Made by a program: the position numbers and the translations under genes. Source: Billgrantia tianxiuensis (GTDB taxonomy: Bacteria; Pseudomonadota; Gammaproteobacteria; Pseudomonadales; Halomonadaceae). Taken from it: 64,000 nucleotides of DNA. The notes under the pieces are model-generated. The model saw nothing but the letters and a program-made list of their open reading frames with translations, was not told the origin of the DNA and made no database searches. Below, piece by piece: positions 7,644 through 16,184 of this stretch. How positions within the stretch are numbered: the stretch's first letter is position 1; the number at the start of each line of letters is the position of its first letter. The stretch covers positions 3,968,001 to 4,032,000 of the forward strand of contig NZ_CP035042.1 in the NCBI RefSeq assembly GCF_009834345.1, in the 5' to 3' direction.

Positions 7644-9167
7644 TCATTCAGCCGTCACCTTGTGACCGCGCCGACGTGCCGTCATGAACAGGCGCTTGCC
7701 GAGCGGATAGAGCACGAACAGCAGGATCAGCGTCAGCAATGTGGCCGCTATCGGACTTCTCAGGAAGATCATCGGATCGCCGCGGGAGATGTCGAGCGCC
7801 TGACGCAGGCTCGTCTCGAGGCGAGGCGTGAGCACGAAGGCCAGCAGCAGCGGCGCAATCGGGTAGCGAGCGGCGGTCATGAAGAAGGCCACCACGCCGG
7901 CACCGAGCATGAACCAGACATCGAACATGCTGTTGTTGACGCTGTAGGATCCCACCACGCACACCACGGCGATGACCGGGATCATGATCGAAGCCGGGAT
8001 CAGCAGCAGCTTGACCAGGAAAGGAATGATCGCCAGCGCCGCCAGTACCGCCATGACATTGCCCAGGTACATGGACGAGATCAGCCCCCAGACGAAGTCG
8101 GGGTTGTTCTGGAACAGCAGCGGCCCGGGCTGCAGGCCCCACATCATCAGCCCGCCAAGCAGTACCGCCGCAGTGCCCGAGCCGGGAATGCCCAGCGACA
8201 GCAGCGGTGCGAACGAGCCGGCGGCGGCGGCGTTGTTGCCCGCCTCCGAGGCCGCCACCCCCTGGATGCGCCCCTTGCCCAGCTCGGCGCCGTTGCGGCC
8301 CACCTTCTTCTCCAGCACATAGGAGAGAAAGGAGCCGGTGGTGGCCCCGGCGCCCGGCAGGATGCCCACCAGGTTGCCGACCACCCCGGAGCGCAGCGAA
8401 ACCGGCACGATGCTGCGCGCCTCCTTGCGGTCGAGCAGGCTCTCCTTCAGCCCCAGCCGGCCGCTCAACCCCTTGGCCGATGGGTCGACCCGGTTGACCA
8501 TCATCACCAACACCTGACTGAAGCCGAACATGCCAATCACCAGCGGAATGAAGGAGATGCCGTTGAGCAGATACATGGAGTCGAAGGTGAAGCGCGGCTG
8601 GCCGAAGGCCGTGCCAATGCCGATCGTCGCCAGCATCACACCGATGAAGGTCGAGATCAGGCCCTTGACGGGGTTGTCCCCCAGCAGCCAGCCGATGGAG
8701 CAAAGCGCCAGCAGGATCAGCGCCGCCACCTCCGCCGGCCCGAACATGAGGCCCACGTGGGCCAGCACGGGCCCCATGAAGGTGAGCATGACGATGCCCA
8801 CGGTACCGCCGATGAACGAGGAGATGTTGGCGGTAAACAGGGCCTTGCCGCCATGCCCCTGCTGCGACAGCGGATAGCCGTCCAGCGAGGTCACCACGGC
8901 CGGTGCGTCGCCGGGGATGTTGAGCAGGATGGCACTGTAGGAGCCGCCGTACATGCAGCCGTAATAGAGAGCCCCGAGCATGATGATGCCGGTGATGGGG
9001 TCCATCTGGAAGGTGAGCGGCAACAGCAGGGCGATGCCGGTGACCGAACCGAGGCCGGGAATGGCCCCGACGATGATGCCGAGGCCGGCACCGACCAGGG
9101 CCGCCAGGATGTTGCTGAACGTCAACGAGGTGGCAAACCCCAGCATCAGGGACTGTAGAATATCCAT
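7644..9167 (-). CDS. tctA: Tripartite tricarboxylate transporter large permease TctA
   Basis: This is the large (507 residues, about 12 helices) inner-membrane subunit of a TTT-family carrier, a binding-protein-dependent secondary carrier for citrate-like and other carboxylates. Two pseudo-symmetric signatures are visible: GAIPGLGSVTGIALLLPLTF with YYGCMYGGSYSAILLNIPGD near the N-terminus, and GILPGAGATTGSFLSYVLEK with NNAAAAGSFAPLLSLGIPGS in the middle. It is last in the operon tctC-tctB-tctA and starts 19 bp after tctB. The substrate is not predictable. Confidence 0.95.
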   Translation of the reverse strand: MDILQSLMLGFATSLTFSNILAALVGAGLGIIVGAIPGLGSVTGIALLLPLTFQMDPITGIIMLGALYYGCMYGGSYSAILLNIPGDAPAVVTSLDGYPLSQQGHGGKALFTANISSFIGGTVGIVMLTFMGPVLAHVGLMFGPAEVAALILLALCSIGWLLGDNPVKGLISTFIGVMLATIGIGTAFGQPRFTFDSMYLLNGISFIPLVIGMFGFSQVLVMMVNRVDPSAKGLSGRLGLKESLLDRKEARSIVPVSLRSGVVGNLVGILPGAGATTGSFLSYVLEKKVGRNGAELGKGRIQGVAASEAGNNAAAAGSFAPLLSLGIPGSGTAAVLLGGLMMWGLQPGPLLFQNNPDFVWGLISSMYLGNVMAVLAALAIIPFLVKLLLIPASIMIPVIAVVCVVGSYSVNNSMFDVWFMLGAGVVAFFMTAARYPIAPLLLAFVLTPRLETSLRQALDISRGDPMIFLRSPIAATLLTLILLFVLYPLGKRLFMTARRRGHKVTAE

Positions 9168-9186
9168 ACGGGGACTCTTCGTTCGG

Positions 9187-9660
9187 TTAGGAGAACAGCG
9201 CCATGAGCGCGCCTTCAGGGAACGCCACCATCAGCCACATACCGAACAGCAGATAGATCGCACCGCCCGCGCAGGCGCCGATCACCACGGACTTGAGCCA
9301 CGACTGCCGTTCGATCAACGCCATCCACAGCACGATGAACAGCGTCATTGCCAGCACCATGCCGAACAGCGCTATGCTGGCGATGGCCAGCCCCATGGCC
9401 AAGGCGGGCCACAGATTGCGCCAGACCACGCGATCCGTCTCGAACCTGCAGCGTAGCAGCTCGTAGCCGCCAAACAGAGCGGTACCCAGCCCCGCCACCA
9501 AGGCAAAGAAGCCAGCCCCGGGGCCGTTGTGCATCCATACCCCATACTTCCACCAACCGAAGCCAGCCCAGGCGAGCCCCATCGCGATGATGCCCAGTGT
9601 GACCAGTGGAGAGAGCCAGGAACGGCCCTCATGGGCCGGCTCATGATTCACGCTTGACAT
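9187..9660 (-). CDS. tctB: Tripartite tricarboxylate transporter small permease TctB
   Basis: This is the small membrane subunit (157 residues) of the TTT carrier. It has four predicted membrane helices (about residues 18-36, 48-68, 85-115 and 125-148) and the GPGAGFFALVAGLGTALFGG segment typical of the family. It lies between tctC (100 bp upstream) and tctA (19 bp downstream). Identification rests on topology, size and context, since TctB proteins are weakly conserved. Confidence 0.9.
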   Translation of the reverse strand: MSSVNHEPAHEGRSWLSPLVTLGIIAMGLAWAGFGWWKYGVWMHNGPGAGFFALVAGLGTALFGGYELLRCRFETDRVVWRNLWPALAMGLAIASIALFGMVLAMTLFIVLWMALIERQSWLKSVVIGACAGGAIYLLFGMWLMVAFPEGALMALFS

Positions 9661-9722
9661 AGTGTGCGCCTCTTGCGGTAGCGGCCGACCGGGGATAAAC
9701 GAAGTGACCGCAGCAACGACCG

Positions 9723-9752
9723 GGGCGCAGCCACCCAGCGGCGGCCGCGCCC
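9723..9752 (-). other. Weak GC hairpin between tctC and tctB
   Basis: GGGCGC and GCGCCC can pair across an 18-nt loop just downstream of the tctC stop. It could play the same role as the dctP-dctQ hairpins, but in GC-rich DNA a 6-bp stem is weak evidence. Confidence 0.25.
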
Positions 9753-9760
9753 TGCGAGCC

Positions 9761-10729
9761 TCAGTCGATCATGCCGGCCTCCTGGAACATCGCCCGGTAG
9801 CGCTCCTGCTCGCGCTGGTAGTACTCGGCGCTCTCCTCGGCTCCCATGAACGTTGGAATCAGACCGTTGTTCTCGACGTACTCCTGGGTCCACTTGTCCG
9901 TTTCCGAAGCGGCACGGAAGACGTTCTCCCAGAACTCGACGGCCTCCTCGGGCATGTCGGGAGGGCCGGCATAGCCACGGAAGATCATCAGCTCGAGGCC
10001 TTCATAGCCCAGCTCGTCGAAGGTCGGCACCTCGTCGAAGGGAGCATCGAGACGATCCTCCGAATAGGTGGCCAGGAAGCGGACCATGCTCTGGTCGACC
10101 CGCGAGCCGAGCTTGAAGATGGCCGCATCGATATGACCGCCCAGCAAGGCGGAAGTGACGTCACCGGTACCGTCGAAGGGGACGTACTGAAACTCGACGC
10201 CCAGGTTATCGTTGAGCATGGCGAAGGCCAGGTGGTCCTCGCCGCCGCGGCCGGCCCCACCGACGGTGACACCGCCAGGATCCTGCTCGGCACGCTCGAT
10301 CAGGCCTGCAAGATCCTCGATGTCGCCCTCGGCTCTGACCCCCACGAACAGCGTATCCAGCGACAACGTGGCGAGCGGCGTGAGGTCGTCCAGCTGTACC
10401 GAGGCGTCGTTGACCACCATGCTCATCATCTGCCCACCGTTGAAGGTCGTGATGGTATGGCCATCGCCGCGCTTGCTGAAGGTGTAGCTGTTGCCTACCG
10501 CGCCGGAGCCGCCGGGCCGGTTGTTGATCAGAATGTTGCGGTTGACCATGTCGGTCTCGCGAATCGCCTCGACCAGCATGCGTGCGTTGATGTCGCTGCC
10601 GCCACCGGCGCTGTATGGCACCACGAATTCGACGTTGCGCTGCGGCTCCCAGGCGTGGGCGCCGCCAACCAGAGCCAGGCAGAGCACTCCGCAGAGTGCG
10701 GTCTTGCCGACCATCAGTGTTTTCGTCAT
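9761..10729 (-). CDS. tctC: Tripartite tricarboxylate transporter binding protein TctC (Bug family)
   Basis: This 322-residue periplasmic receptor of the Bug/TctC family supplies ligand to TctBA. A signal peptide (MTKTLMVGKTALCGVLCLAL through AHA) precedes the family motif PQRNVEFVVPYSAGGGSDI. ILINNRPGGSGAVGNSYT and the GGAGRGGEDHLAFAML segment are also characteristic. It is the first gene of the operon. The leader contains an ACAACGACAA-type sequence at 10746-10756 and, about 105 bp upstream, the shared palindromic promoter-operator. The ligand is unknown. Confidence 0.94.
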   Translation of the reverse strand: MTKTLMVGKTALCGVLCLALVGGAHAWEPQRNVEFVVPYSAGGGSDINARMLVEAIRETDMVNRNILINNRPGGSGAVGNSYTFSKRGDGHTITTFNGGQMMSMVVNDASVQLDDLTPLATLSLDTLFVGVRAEGDIEDLAGLIERAEQDPGGVTVGGAGRGGEDHLAFAMLNDNLGVEFQYVPFDGTGDVTSALLGGHIDAAIFKLGSRVDQSMVRFLATYSEDRLDAPFDEVPTFDELGYEGLELMIFRGYAGPPDMPEEAVEFWENVFRAASETDKWTQEYVENNGLIPTFMGAEESAEYYQREQERYRAMFQEAGMID

Positions 10730-10832
10730 TTCTCGATCACCCTGTTTGTCGTTGTCGGTTCAGAAGCCGTCGCCAAGGCATGGCGGCAACTGGCGTGCGA
10801 GTACGGGTCGGATGGGCGTTTCCCCCGTCTTA

Positions 10833-10864
10833 TGTAATTATGAACTCATAATTCATTTCATCAA
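10833..10864 (-). promoter_or_regulatory. Shared palindromic promoter-operator, copy 2 (tctCBA operon)
   Basis: AATTATGAACTCATAATT at 10836-10853 sits in a 32-bp block identical to 7378-7409. It has the same orientation and nearly the same distance to the start codon (about 105 bp). On the minus strand a TTGATG / CATAAT pair is formed as in copy 1. Confidence 0.75.
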
Positions 10865-10901
10865 TGTCGACTTTGGTCTACTCGCTGTGAGCAGTCGACC
10901 T

Positions 10902-11894
10902 TCATGAGGGATGCGGCACGCCTGGTCTCGCGGATGCCACTTGCCGGCGCAGCTCCGCCACCAGCTCGGCGGCGGCGCTGGAGAGCGGTTCGCGCTTGCG
11001 GGTGATGATGCCGTAGTAGTCCAGCGGCTTGCCGATGGTCAGCGGCAGCACCGCGTACTGGCCGCTGGCCAGAGGACGCTTGAGCACCGACCAGGGCAAT
11101 ACCGCCAGCATCGGCGCGTTCAGTAGCAGTTGCAGGGTGGTCTGAGTCGAGGTGGTCTCGATGGTGTCGTCGGGCGAGGCGATGCCGGCGTCGGCCAGCG
11201 CGGCCTCGATGACCTGCCGCATGGGGCTGGTGGGCGGGTGCAGAACCCACGGCCAGTGGCACAGCGCCGCGAGCTCGACCCGCTCCTGGCTGGCCAGAGG
11301 ATGGTCGTGAGCCACCACGACGCGCAGCGGCTCCTCGAGCAGCGGCTCGAAGTCGAACAGGTTGTGCTGGTTCACCGCCGTGAGCCGGCCGATCACCAGG
11401 TCGAGCTGCTTGTATTCGAGGGCCTGCAGCAAACGGTCGCTGCTCTGCTCGTCGATGCTGACCGACAGTCGCGGCCGCCGTTGCTTGAGCGAGGCAATGG
11501 CCGCCGGCAGGATCTCGGGAGCGGCCGCCGGAATGGCACCGATCAGCAGCCGCCCGTAGCCGCCCTCGCGCATGCGCTGGACGTCCTCAACCATTCTTTC
11601 TATGTCGTTGAGCAGGATCTCGGCATGCCTCACCAGCTGAGCCCCCAACTCGGTCGGCACCATCGCCCGCGGCTGGCGTTCGAAGATGGCGAAGCCGAAA
11701 TGGGTCTCCAGGTCGCGCAGCATCTTGCTGGCCGCCGGCTGGCTGAGATGCATCTGTCGGGCGGCGGCGCGCATGTTGCGGCGCTTGTCGAGGTGAACCA
11801 GCAGCAGCAGGTGCTTGAAGCGCATCCAGCCGCACAGGCCGGTCGATGACAATTTGTCCAAGACGTTCGGCCTCTGATAACCAATAGCGATCAC
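10902..11894 (-). CDS. LysR family transcriptional regulator
   Basis: This LysR-type regulator has an N-terminal winged HTH (MRFKHLLLLVHLDKRRNMRA, then LSQPAASKMLRDLE) and a C-terminal ligand-binding domain (LLIGAIPAAAPEILPAAIAS, VVVAHDHPLASQERVE). It belongs to the group with a short leader before the HTH, like the CbbR-unrelated galactose-binding regulators. The start is uncertain: a GTG at 11894 gives 330 residues and an ATG at 11825 gives 307. Neither has a convincing ribosome site. It is divergent from the fuconate dehydratase-type gene, with paired TGATAACCA elements in between, so that gene is its most likely target. The tctC promoter lies just behind it. Confidence 0.9.
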   Translation of the reverse strand: MIAIGYQRPNVLDKLSSTGLCGWMRFKHLLLLVHLDKRRNMRAAARQMHLSQPAASKMLRDLETHFGFAIFERQPRAMVPTELGAQLVRHAEILLNDIERMVEDVQRMREGGYGRLLIGAIPAAAPEILPAAIASLKQRRPRLSVSIDEQSSDRLLQALEYKQLDLVIGRLTAVNQHNLFDFEPLLEEPLRVVVAHDHPLASQERVELAALCHWPWVLHPPTSPMRQVIEAALADAGIASPDDTIETTSTQTTLQLLLNAPMLAVLPWSVLKRPLASGQYAVLPLTIGKPLDYYGIITRKREPLSSAAAELVAELRRQVASARPGVPHPS

Positions 11895-12020
11895 TAACCT
11901 TAGGCGCCGCTTTGAGCGGCATCAACCAACGCCCCGCTGCCGTCAGGCGTCTTGACCTGACTGCTCGGTATCCTCAAAGGTCACGGCGAGCCTGCAACGC
12001 ACACTGATAACCATTGGTTA
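11875..12020. promoter_or_regulatory. Candidate LysR boxes between the regulator and fucD
   Basis: CTGATAACCA occurs at 11874-11883 and again at 12004-12013. The second copy extends into a 13-bp perfect palindrome TAACCATTGGTTA (12008-12020), about 100 bp upstream of fucD. A near repeat in a divergent LysR intergenic region fits a regulator-binding array; assignment is by position only. Confidence 0.45.
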
Positions 12021-12121
12021 ACGGAGTTACGAAAAAAACGATTGGCAGGTTATTGAATTGGCCGCCAGGCTGGGTTGGACAACAAATCTTTACTTCCCTT
12101 AGACCTTGCTGGATTGTCGCC

Positions 12122-13426
12122 ATGCCCACCATCACCCGCCTCGAGGTTCAGGACATCCGCTTCCCTACCTCGCGCTCGCTGGACGGCTCCGATGCCATGA
12201 ACGCGGCACCGGACTACTCCGCCACCTACGTCACCCTGCACACCGATGCCGGAAACGGGCTCAGCGGCCACGGCCTGACCTTCACCATCGGCCGCGGCAA
12301 TGAAATCTGCGTCAAGGCCGTCGAGTCTCTGGCCTACCTGATCGAGGGTCGCCGGCTCGACGACATCACCACCGAGATGGGCCGCTTCTGGCGCGAGCTG
12401 ACCAGCGGCGACAGCCAGCTGCGCTGGATCGGGCCGGAAAAGGGCGCGATCCACCTAGCCACGGCGGCCATCGTCAACGCCGTCTGGGATCTGTGGGCCA
12501 AGGCAGAAGGCAAGCCGGTGTGGAAGCTGCTGGTCGACATGCCGCCCGAGCAGCTGATTCGCTGCCTCGACTTCCGCTTCGTCACCGATGCCCTGACGCC
12601 CGAGGAAGCGCTGGGGTTGCTCCGGCGCAATGCCGCCGGCCGCGCCGACCGTGAACGGGAGATGCGCGAGCAGGGCTACCCGGCCTATACCACCTCGGCC
12701 GGCTGGCTCGGCTACGACGACGACAAGGTGCGGCGCCTGGCGCGCGAGGCGTTGGCCGAAGGCTGGACGCACTTCAAGCAGAAGGTAGGCGGCAACCTCG
12801 AAGAGGATCGCCGCCGCGCCCAGATCCTACGCGAGGAGATCGGCTGGGAGCGCACCCTGATGATGGACGCCAACCAGATGTGGGACGTCGACGAGGCGAT
12901 CGCCAACATGCGCCGGCTGGCCGAATTCGATCCGCTGTGGATCGAGGAACCGACCAGCCCCGACGACATCCTCGGCCACGCCGAGATCCGCCGCCGACTG
13001 GGCTCGATCGGGGTGGCCACCGGCGAGCACTGTCACAACCGGGTGATGTTCAAGCAGTTGCTGCAGGCCGGCGCCCTCGACTACTGCCAGGTCGATGCCG
13101 CCCGTCTCGGCGGGTTGAACGAGGTCATCGTGGTACTGCTGCTGGCCGCCAAGCATGGCGTGCCGGTCTGTCCTCATGCCGGCGGCGTCGGGCTCTGCGA
13201 GTACGTGCAGCACGTCTCGCTGTTCGACTATATCGCCGTTTCGGGCTCCCTCGAGGGGCGCATCCTCGAGTACGTCGATCATCTGCATGAGCACTTCTTG
13301 CACCCCGTGACGATCCGCAACGGCCGCTATCAGGTACCGACCGCCCCCGGCTACAGCATCAGCCTCCACCCCGAGTCGCTGTCGCGCCACGTCTACCCGG
13401 ACGGCGCCGCCTGGCAGGATAGCTGA
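12122..13426 (+). CDS. fucD: L-fuconate dehydratase-type enolase superfamily enzyme
   Basis: This 434-residue mandelate-racemase/enolase superfamily dehydratase closely resembles L-fuconate dehydratase, which converts L-fuconate to 2-keto-3-deoxy-L-fuconate. The N-terminal capping part contains FPTSRSLDGSDAMN and LTFTIGRGNEI. The barrel has the FKQKVGG lysine motif, metal ligands around MMDANQMWDV and WIEEPTSPDD, and GEHCHNRVMFKQLLQAGALD. The start at 12122 was chosen because the upstream extension has no family similarity. It is followed by the PdxA-like gene after 22 bp. The lactonase-type amidohydrolase at 18376 could supply its substrate. A related six-carbon or five-carbon aldonate is possible instead. 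Confidence 0.87.
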   Translation: MPTITRLEVQDIRFPTSRSLDGSDAMNAAPDYSATYVTLHTDAGNGLSGHGLTFTIGRGNEICVKAVESLAYLIEGRRLDDITTEMGRFWRELTSGDSQLRWIGPEKGAIHLATAAIVNAVWDLWAKAEGKPVWKLLVDMPPEQLIRCLDFRFVTDALTPEEALGLLRRNAAGRADREREMREQGYPAYTTSAGWLGYDDDKVRRLAREALAEGWTHFKQKVGGNLEEDRRRAQILREEIGWERTLMMDANQMWDVDEAIANMRRLAEFDPLWIEEPTSPDDILGHAEIRRRLGSIGVATGEHCHNRVMFKQLLQAGALDYCQVDAARLGGLNEVIVVLLLAAKHGVPVCPHAGGVGLCEYVQHVSLFDYIAVSGSLEGRILEYVDHLHEHFLHPVTIRNGRYQVPTAPGYSISLHPESLSRHVYPDGAAWQDS

Positions 13427-13448
13427 CCCACTGCGAAGGAGACCCGAG

Positions 13449-14465
13449 ATGACCCACTCAAGACCCTGCATCGCCGTGCCCCTGGGCGACCCGGCGGGCA
13501 TCGGCCCCGAGCTGGTCGCCAAGCTGCTGGCCGACCGCCAGGCAATCGAAGGGGCCGACGTGGTGGTGGTGGGCGACCCCTGGCTGTGGCAGGAAGGCCA
13601 GCGGGTGGCCGGCACTTCTCTTACGCTGCCCGAGATCGCCTCCTGGGAGCAGGTCCGCGGCCAGGCCGGCCCCGTACTGCTGCCGCTGGACACCATCCGG
13701 CCAGAGGAGGTCGAGTTCGGCCGGGTCGATGCCGCCTGCGGTGCCTCGGTGCTGAAGGTGCTGGCCCACTGCCTGGACGCTGCCCAGGCGGGACGAATCG
13801 ATGCCATCTGCTTTGCGCCGCTCAACAAGCTGGCCATGAAGCGGGGCGGCCTGCGCCATGAGGACGAGCTGCACTTCTTCGCCGAATACCTGCAGGTCCC
13901 GGGAGAGGTGTGCGAGTTCAATACTCTCGGCAGCCTCTGGACCTCGCGCATCTCCTCCCACGTGCCGCTCAGCGAGGCCGCCAGCTACGTCACGCCGGAG
14001 CGCATCCTGAATGCCACCCGCCTGATTCACGATGCCCTGGTGGCAGCGGGCGTGACGCAGCCGCGCATCGCGGTGGCGGCGATCAACCCCCACGCCGGCG
14101 AGGGCGGCACCTGCGGACGAGAGGAGATCGACGTCATCGCGCCCGCCGTCGAGGCCTGCATCGCCGCCGGCTATTCGGCCCAGGGCCCTTTCCCCGCCGA
14201 CACCCTCTTTCGCCGCGCCCGCGACGGCGAGTTCGACGCCGTCGTCACCATGTACCACGACCAGGGCCAGATCGCCCTCAAGCTGCTGGGCTTCGAGCGC
14301 GGCGTCACCGTTCAGGGCGGCCTGCCGATTCCCATCACCACACCGGCCCATGGCACCGCCTTCGACATCGTCGGCCAGGGCAAGGCCAGCGTGGAAGCCA
14401 TGCGTCACGCCTTCGCCATCGCCTGCCGGATGGGCGCGCATCATGCCCTCAACCGCAGCGCTTAG
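13449..14465 (+). CDS. PdxA-family 4-phosphate dehydrogenase (catabolic PdxA paralogue)
   Basis: This 338-residue NAD-dependent, metal-dependent dehydrogenase/decarboxylase of the PdxA family has IAVPLGDPAGIGPELVAKLL at the N-terminus. The three histidine sites are SSHVPLSEA, INPHAGEGGTCG and TTPAHGTAFDIVGQ, and MYHDQGQIALKLLGF is present. In B6 synthesis PdxA acts on 4-hydroxythreonine 4-phosphate. In catabolic clusters PdxA2 paralogues act on threonate or erythronate 4-phosphate. Here it sits beside an acid-sugar dehydratase and not with pyridoxine genes, so a catabolic role is inferred. A good ribosome site (AAGGAGA) precedes the ATG. Confidence 0.87.
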   Translation: MTHSRPCIAVPLGDPAGIGPELVAKLLADRQAIEGADVVVVGDPWLWQEGQRVAGTSLTLPEIASWEQVRGQAGPVLLPLDTIRPEEVEFGRVDAACGASVLKVLAHCLDAAQAGRIDAICFAPLNKLAMKRGGLRHEDELHFFAEYLQVPGEVCEFNTLGSLWTSRISSHVPLSEAASYVTPERILNATRLIHDALVAAGVTQPRIAVAAINPHAGEGGTCGREEIDVIAPAVEACIAAGYSAQGPFPADTLFRRARDGEFDAVVTMYHDQGQIALKLLGFERGVTVQGGLPIPITTPAHGTAFDIVGQGKASVEAMRHAFAIACRMGAHHALNRSA

Positions 14466-14525
14466 CCCGCATTGATGAACATGAGACGCAACGCGAGGTA
14501 GACGAAAGTATATATAAAAATAATG

Positions 14526-14543
14526 AATTATGAGTTCATAATA
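14526..14543 (+). promoter_or_regulatory. Shared palindromic promoter-operator, copy 3 (second TRAP operon)
   Basis: AATTATGAGTTCATAATA is the same palindrome as copies 1 and 2 read on the other strand, with one changed base. The similarity extends a few bases on each side. It is about 85 bp upstream of dctP and oriented toward it, as the other copies are toward their genes. Confidence 0.7.
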
Positions 14544-14628
14544 ACATTAGCTTTTCAAAGGCACGCCCGCATCCCTGGGCAGAGCCCCAGGGCATGGCAC
14601 CCGCCCTACAACAACAACGAGGTCCAAC

Positions 14629-15621
14629 ATGAAGCTCAAACACCGGTTCCCACTCACCCTTGCGGCAGCCTTTGTCCTTGGGCTTGCCTCCGCTTCCGTC
14701 TCCGCCACTACTTTGCGTTACGCTCATGTCGGCGCGGAAGGCGACGCGCAGACCCGCTTCGCCTCGGAAGCCTCCGCCGCCATCGAGGAAGCCACCAACG
14801 GCGGCGTCAGCATTACCATCTTTCCGGCCAGCCAGCTGGGCGGCGTGTCCGAAATGGTGAACGGCGTCTCGCTGGGCTCCATTTCCATGGCCCACCACGA
14901 GTTTGCGTCCCTGGCACAATCCGTACCGGACATCGCCGTGTTCAACGCGCCCTTCATCTATCGCGATGCGGAGCATGCGCTCAGGGCCACGGACCCCACC
15001 TCGCCGGTCATCAGCGAAATGAACGAACAGCTGATCGAAGAGGCCGGCATGCGCATCATCGGCAGGATGTATCGCGGCGCTCGCCACATCACGGCCAACT
15101 TCCCCGTGACATCTCCCGACGATCTGGCGGGCAAGCCGTTTCGTGCCGTACCGCTCGACATCTGGATCTCCATGGTTCGGGGCTTTGGCGCGGACCCCAC
15201 CCCGGTAGAAGTCTCGGAACTCCCCACCTCCCTGATGACGGGACTGGTCGTGGGTCAGGAAAACCCCTTGACCATGATCCGCTCCGACAACCTGCACGAA
15301 GTGCAGTCGCATGTCTCCATGACCGGCCACATGCACTCCATCCTCGCCGTCTTCATCAACGAGAACGTATGGCAGTCCCTGGACGAGGAGTACCAGGAGG
15401 CCATCACCAACGTGCTGACGGAGAAAGCGGAAGAGTCCCTGCGCTGGGCGCAAGAGACCGAAGATGAGCTCATCGAGGAGCTGACACAGCGCGGCATGAC
15501 CATCATCACCGAAGAGGATGGCTTGGATATCGATGCCTTCCGCGAGCAGGTACTGGCACAGATCAACCGCGACTACCCCAATTTCGAGCCCTACATCGAG
15601 ATGATCGGGGAAGTGGAGTAA
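14629..15621 (+). CDS. dctP: TRAP transporter periplasmic binding protein DctP (carrier 2)
   Basis: This is a 330-residue solute receptor. A signal peptide (MKLKHRFPLTLAAAFVLGLA, cleaved near VSA-TTL) is followed by LRYAHVGAEGDAQTRFASEA, FPASQLGGVSEMVNGVSLGS, MYRGARHITANFPVTSPDDL, the GKPFRAVPLDIW arginine segment and VGQENPLTMI. It starts the operon dctP-dctQ-dctM-dehydrogenase-amidohydrolase. It differs clearly from the carrier 1 protein, so the two carriers probably take different acids. Confidence 0.93.
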   Translation: MKLKHRFPLTLAAAFVLGLASASVSATTLRYAHVGAEGDAQTRFASEASAAIEEATNGGVSITIFPASQLGGVSEMVNGVSLGSISMAHHEFASLAQSVPDIAVFNAPFIYRDAEHALRATDPTSPVISEMNEQLIEEAGMRIIGRMYRGARHITANFPVTSPDDLAGKPFRAVPLDIWISMVRGFGADPTPVEVSELPTSLMTGLVVGQENPLTMIRSDNLHEVQSHVSMTGHMHSILAVFINENVWQSLDEEYQEAITNVLTEKAEESLRWAQETEDELIEELTQRGMTIITEEDGLDIDAFREQVLAQINRDYPNFEPYIEMIGEVE

Positions 15622-15657
15622 CGGTCCAGCTAGAGCAACTACCCAGCTGCCCATACA

Positions 15658-15685
15658 CCGGCGAGGGGCAATGGCCTCTCGCCGG
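15658..15685 (+). terminator. GC hairpin between dctP and dctQ (carrier 2)
   Basis: CCGGCGAG and CTCGCCGG form an 8-bp perfect stem, extendable by inner pairs, 36 bp past the dctP stop and 22 bp before dctQ. It lacks a U tract, so it is read as an mRNA-processing or attenuating structure. Confidence 0.5.
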
Positions 15686-15707
15686 AACATGACCCGATGG
15701 GTGAAAA

Positions 15708-16175
15708 ATGAGATACGGAAAAAAGTGGCTCGAGATTTTCTGCGCCTTGCTTCTTGCCGGCATGATCCTGGTTCCTTTCCTGCAAGTGCTTTCTCGTGAT
15801 CTGCTCGGCACCTCGATCCCCGGCTCCGGCGAACTGACACGCTTTCTCTTGATTTGCCTCGTCTTTTCATCCTATCCGCTGGTCATCGCCAGCGGCGAGA
15901 ACATACAGATGTCGGAGCTGCGTGACGCCCTTCCGGCAATGCCGAGACGATGGCTGAACCGGCTGATCATGGTGGCCTCAATCATCATTTGCCTATTTGT
16001 TGCCTACTCCGCCGCCACCACCGTGCAGACAAATTTCAACAGGGCGACCCCGGTACTGAAAATCCCCTACTGGATCTTTTTCGGCACCACCGTTCTTGGC
16101 CTCCTAGGCGCAGCCCTGGTTCATCTTCTGCAAGGCACGAGCACGATCGATAACAAATCCGACTCCGGCGTATAA
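15708..16175 (+). CDS. dctQ: TRAP transporter small permease DctQ (carrier 2)
   Basis: This 155-residue four-helix subunit shows the pattern KKWLEIFCALLLAGMILVPF, VLSRDLLGTSIPGSGELTRF, LVIASGENIQMSELRDALPA and a last helix ending near LVHLLQG. ASGENIQM takes the place of the usual KRGxHI motif. dctM follows after 9 bp. Confidence 0.9.
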   Translation: MRYGKKWLEIFCALLLAGMILVPFLQVLSRDLLGTSIPGSGELTRFLLICLVFSSYPLVIASGENIQMSELRDALPAMPRRWLNRLIMVASIIICLFVAYSAATTVQTNFNRATPVLKIPYWIFFGTTVLGLLGAALVHLLQGTSTIDNKSDSGV

Positions 16176-16184
16176 GGCACCTCC

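Noticed and set aside
7662..9158. Long plus-strand frame opposite tctA
   Set aside because: Antisense shadow of a membrane protein gene: Gln/His/Arg-rich product without motifs.
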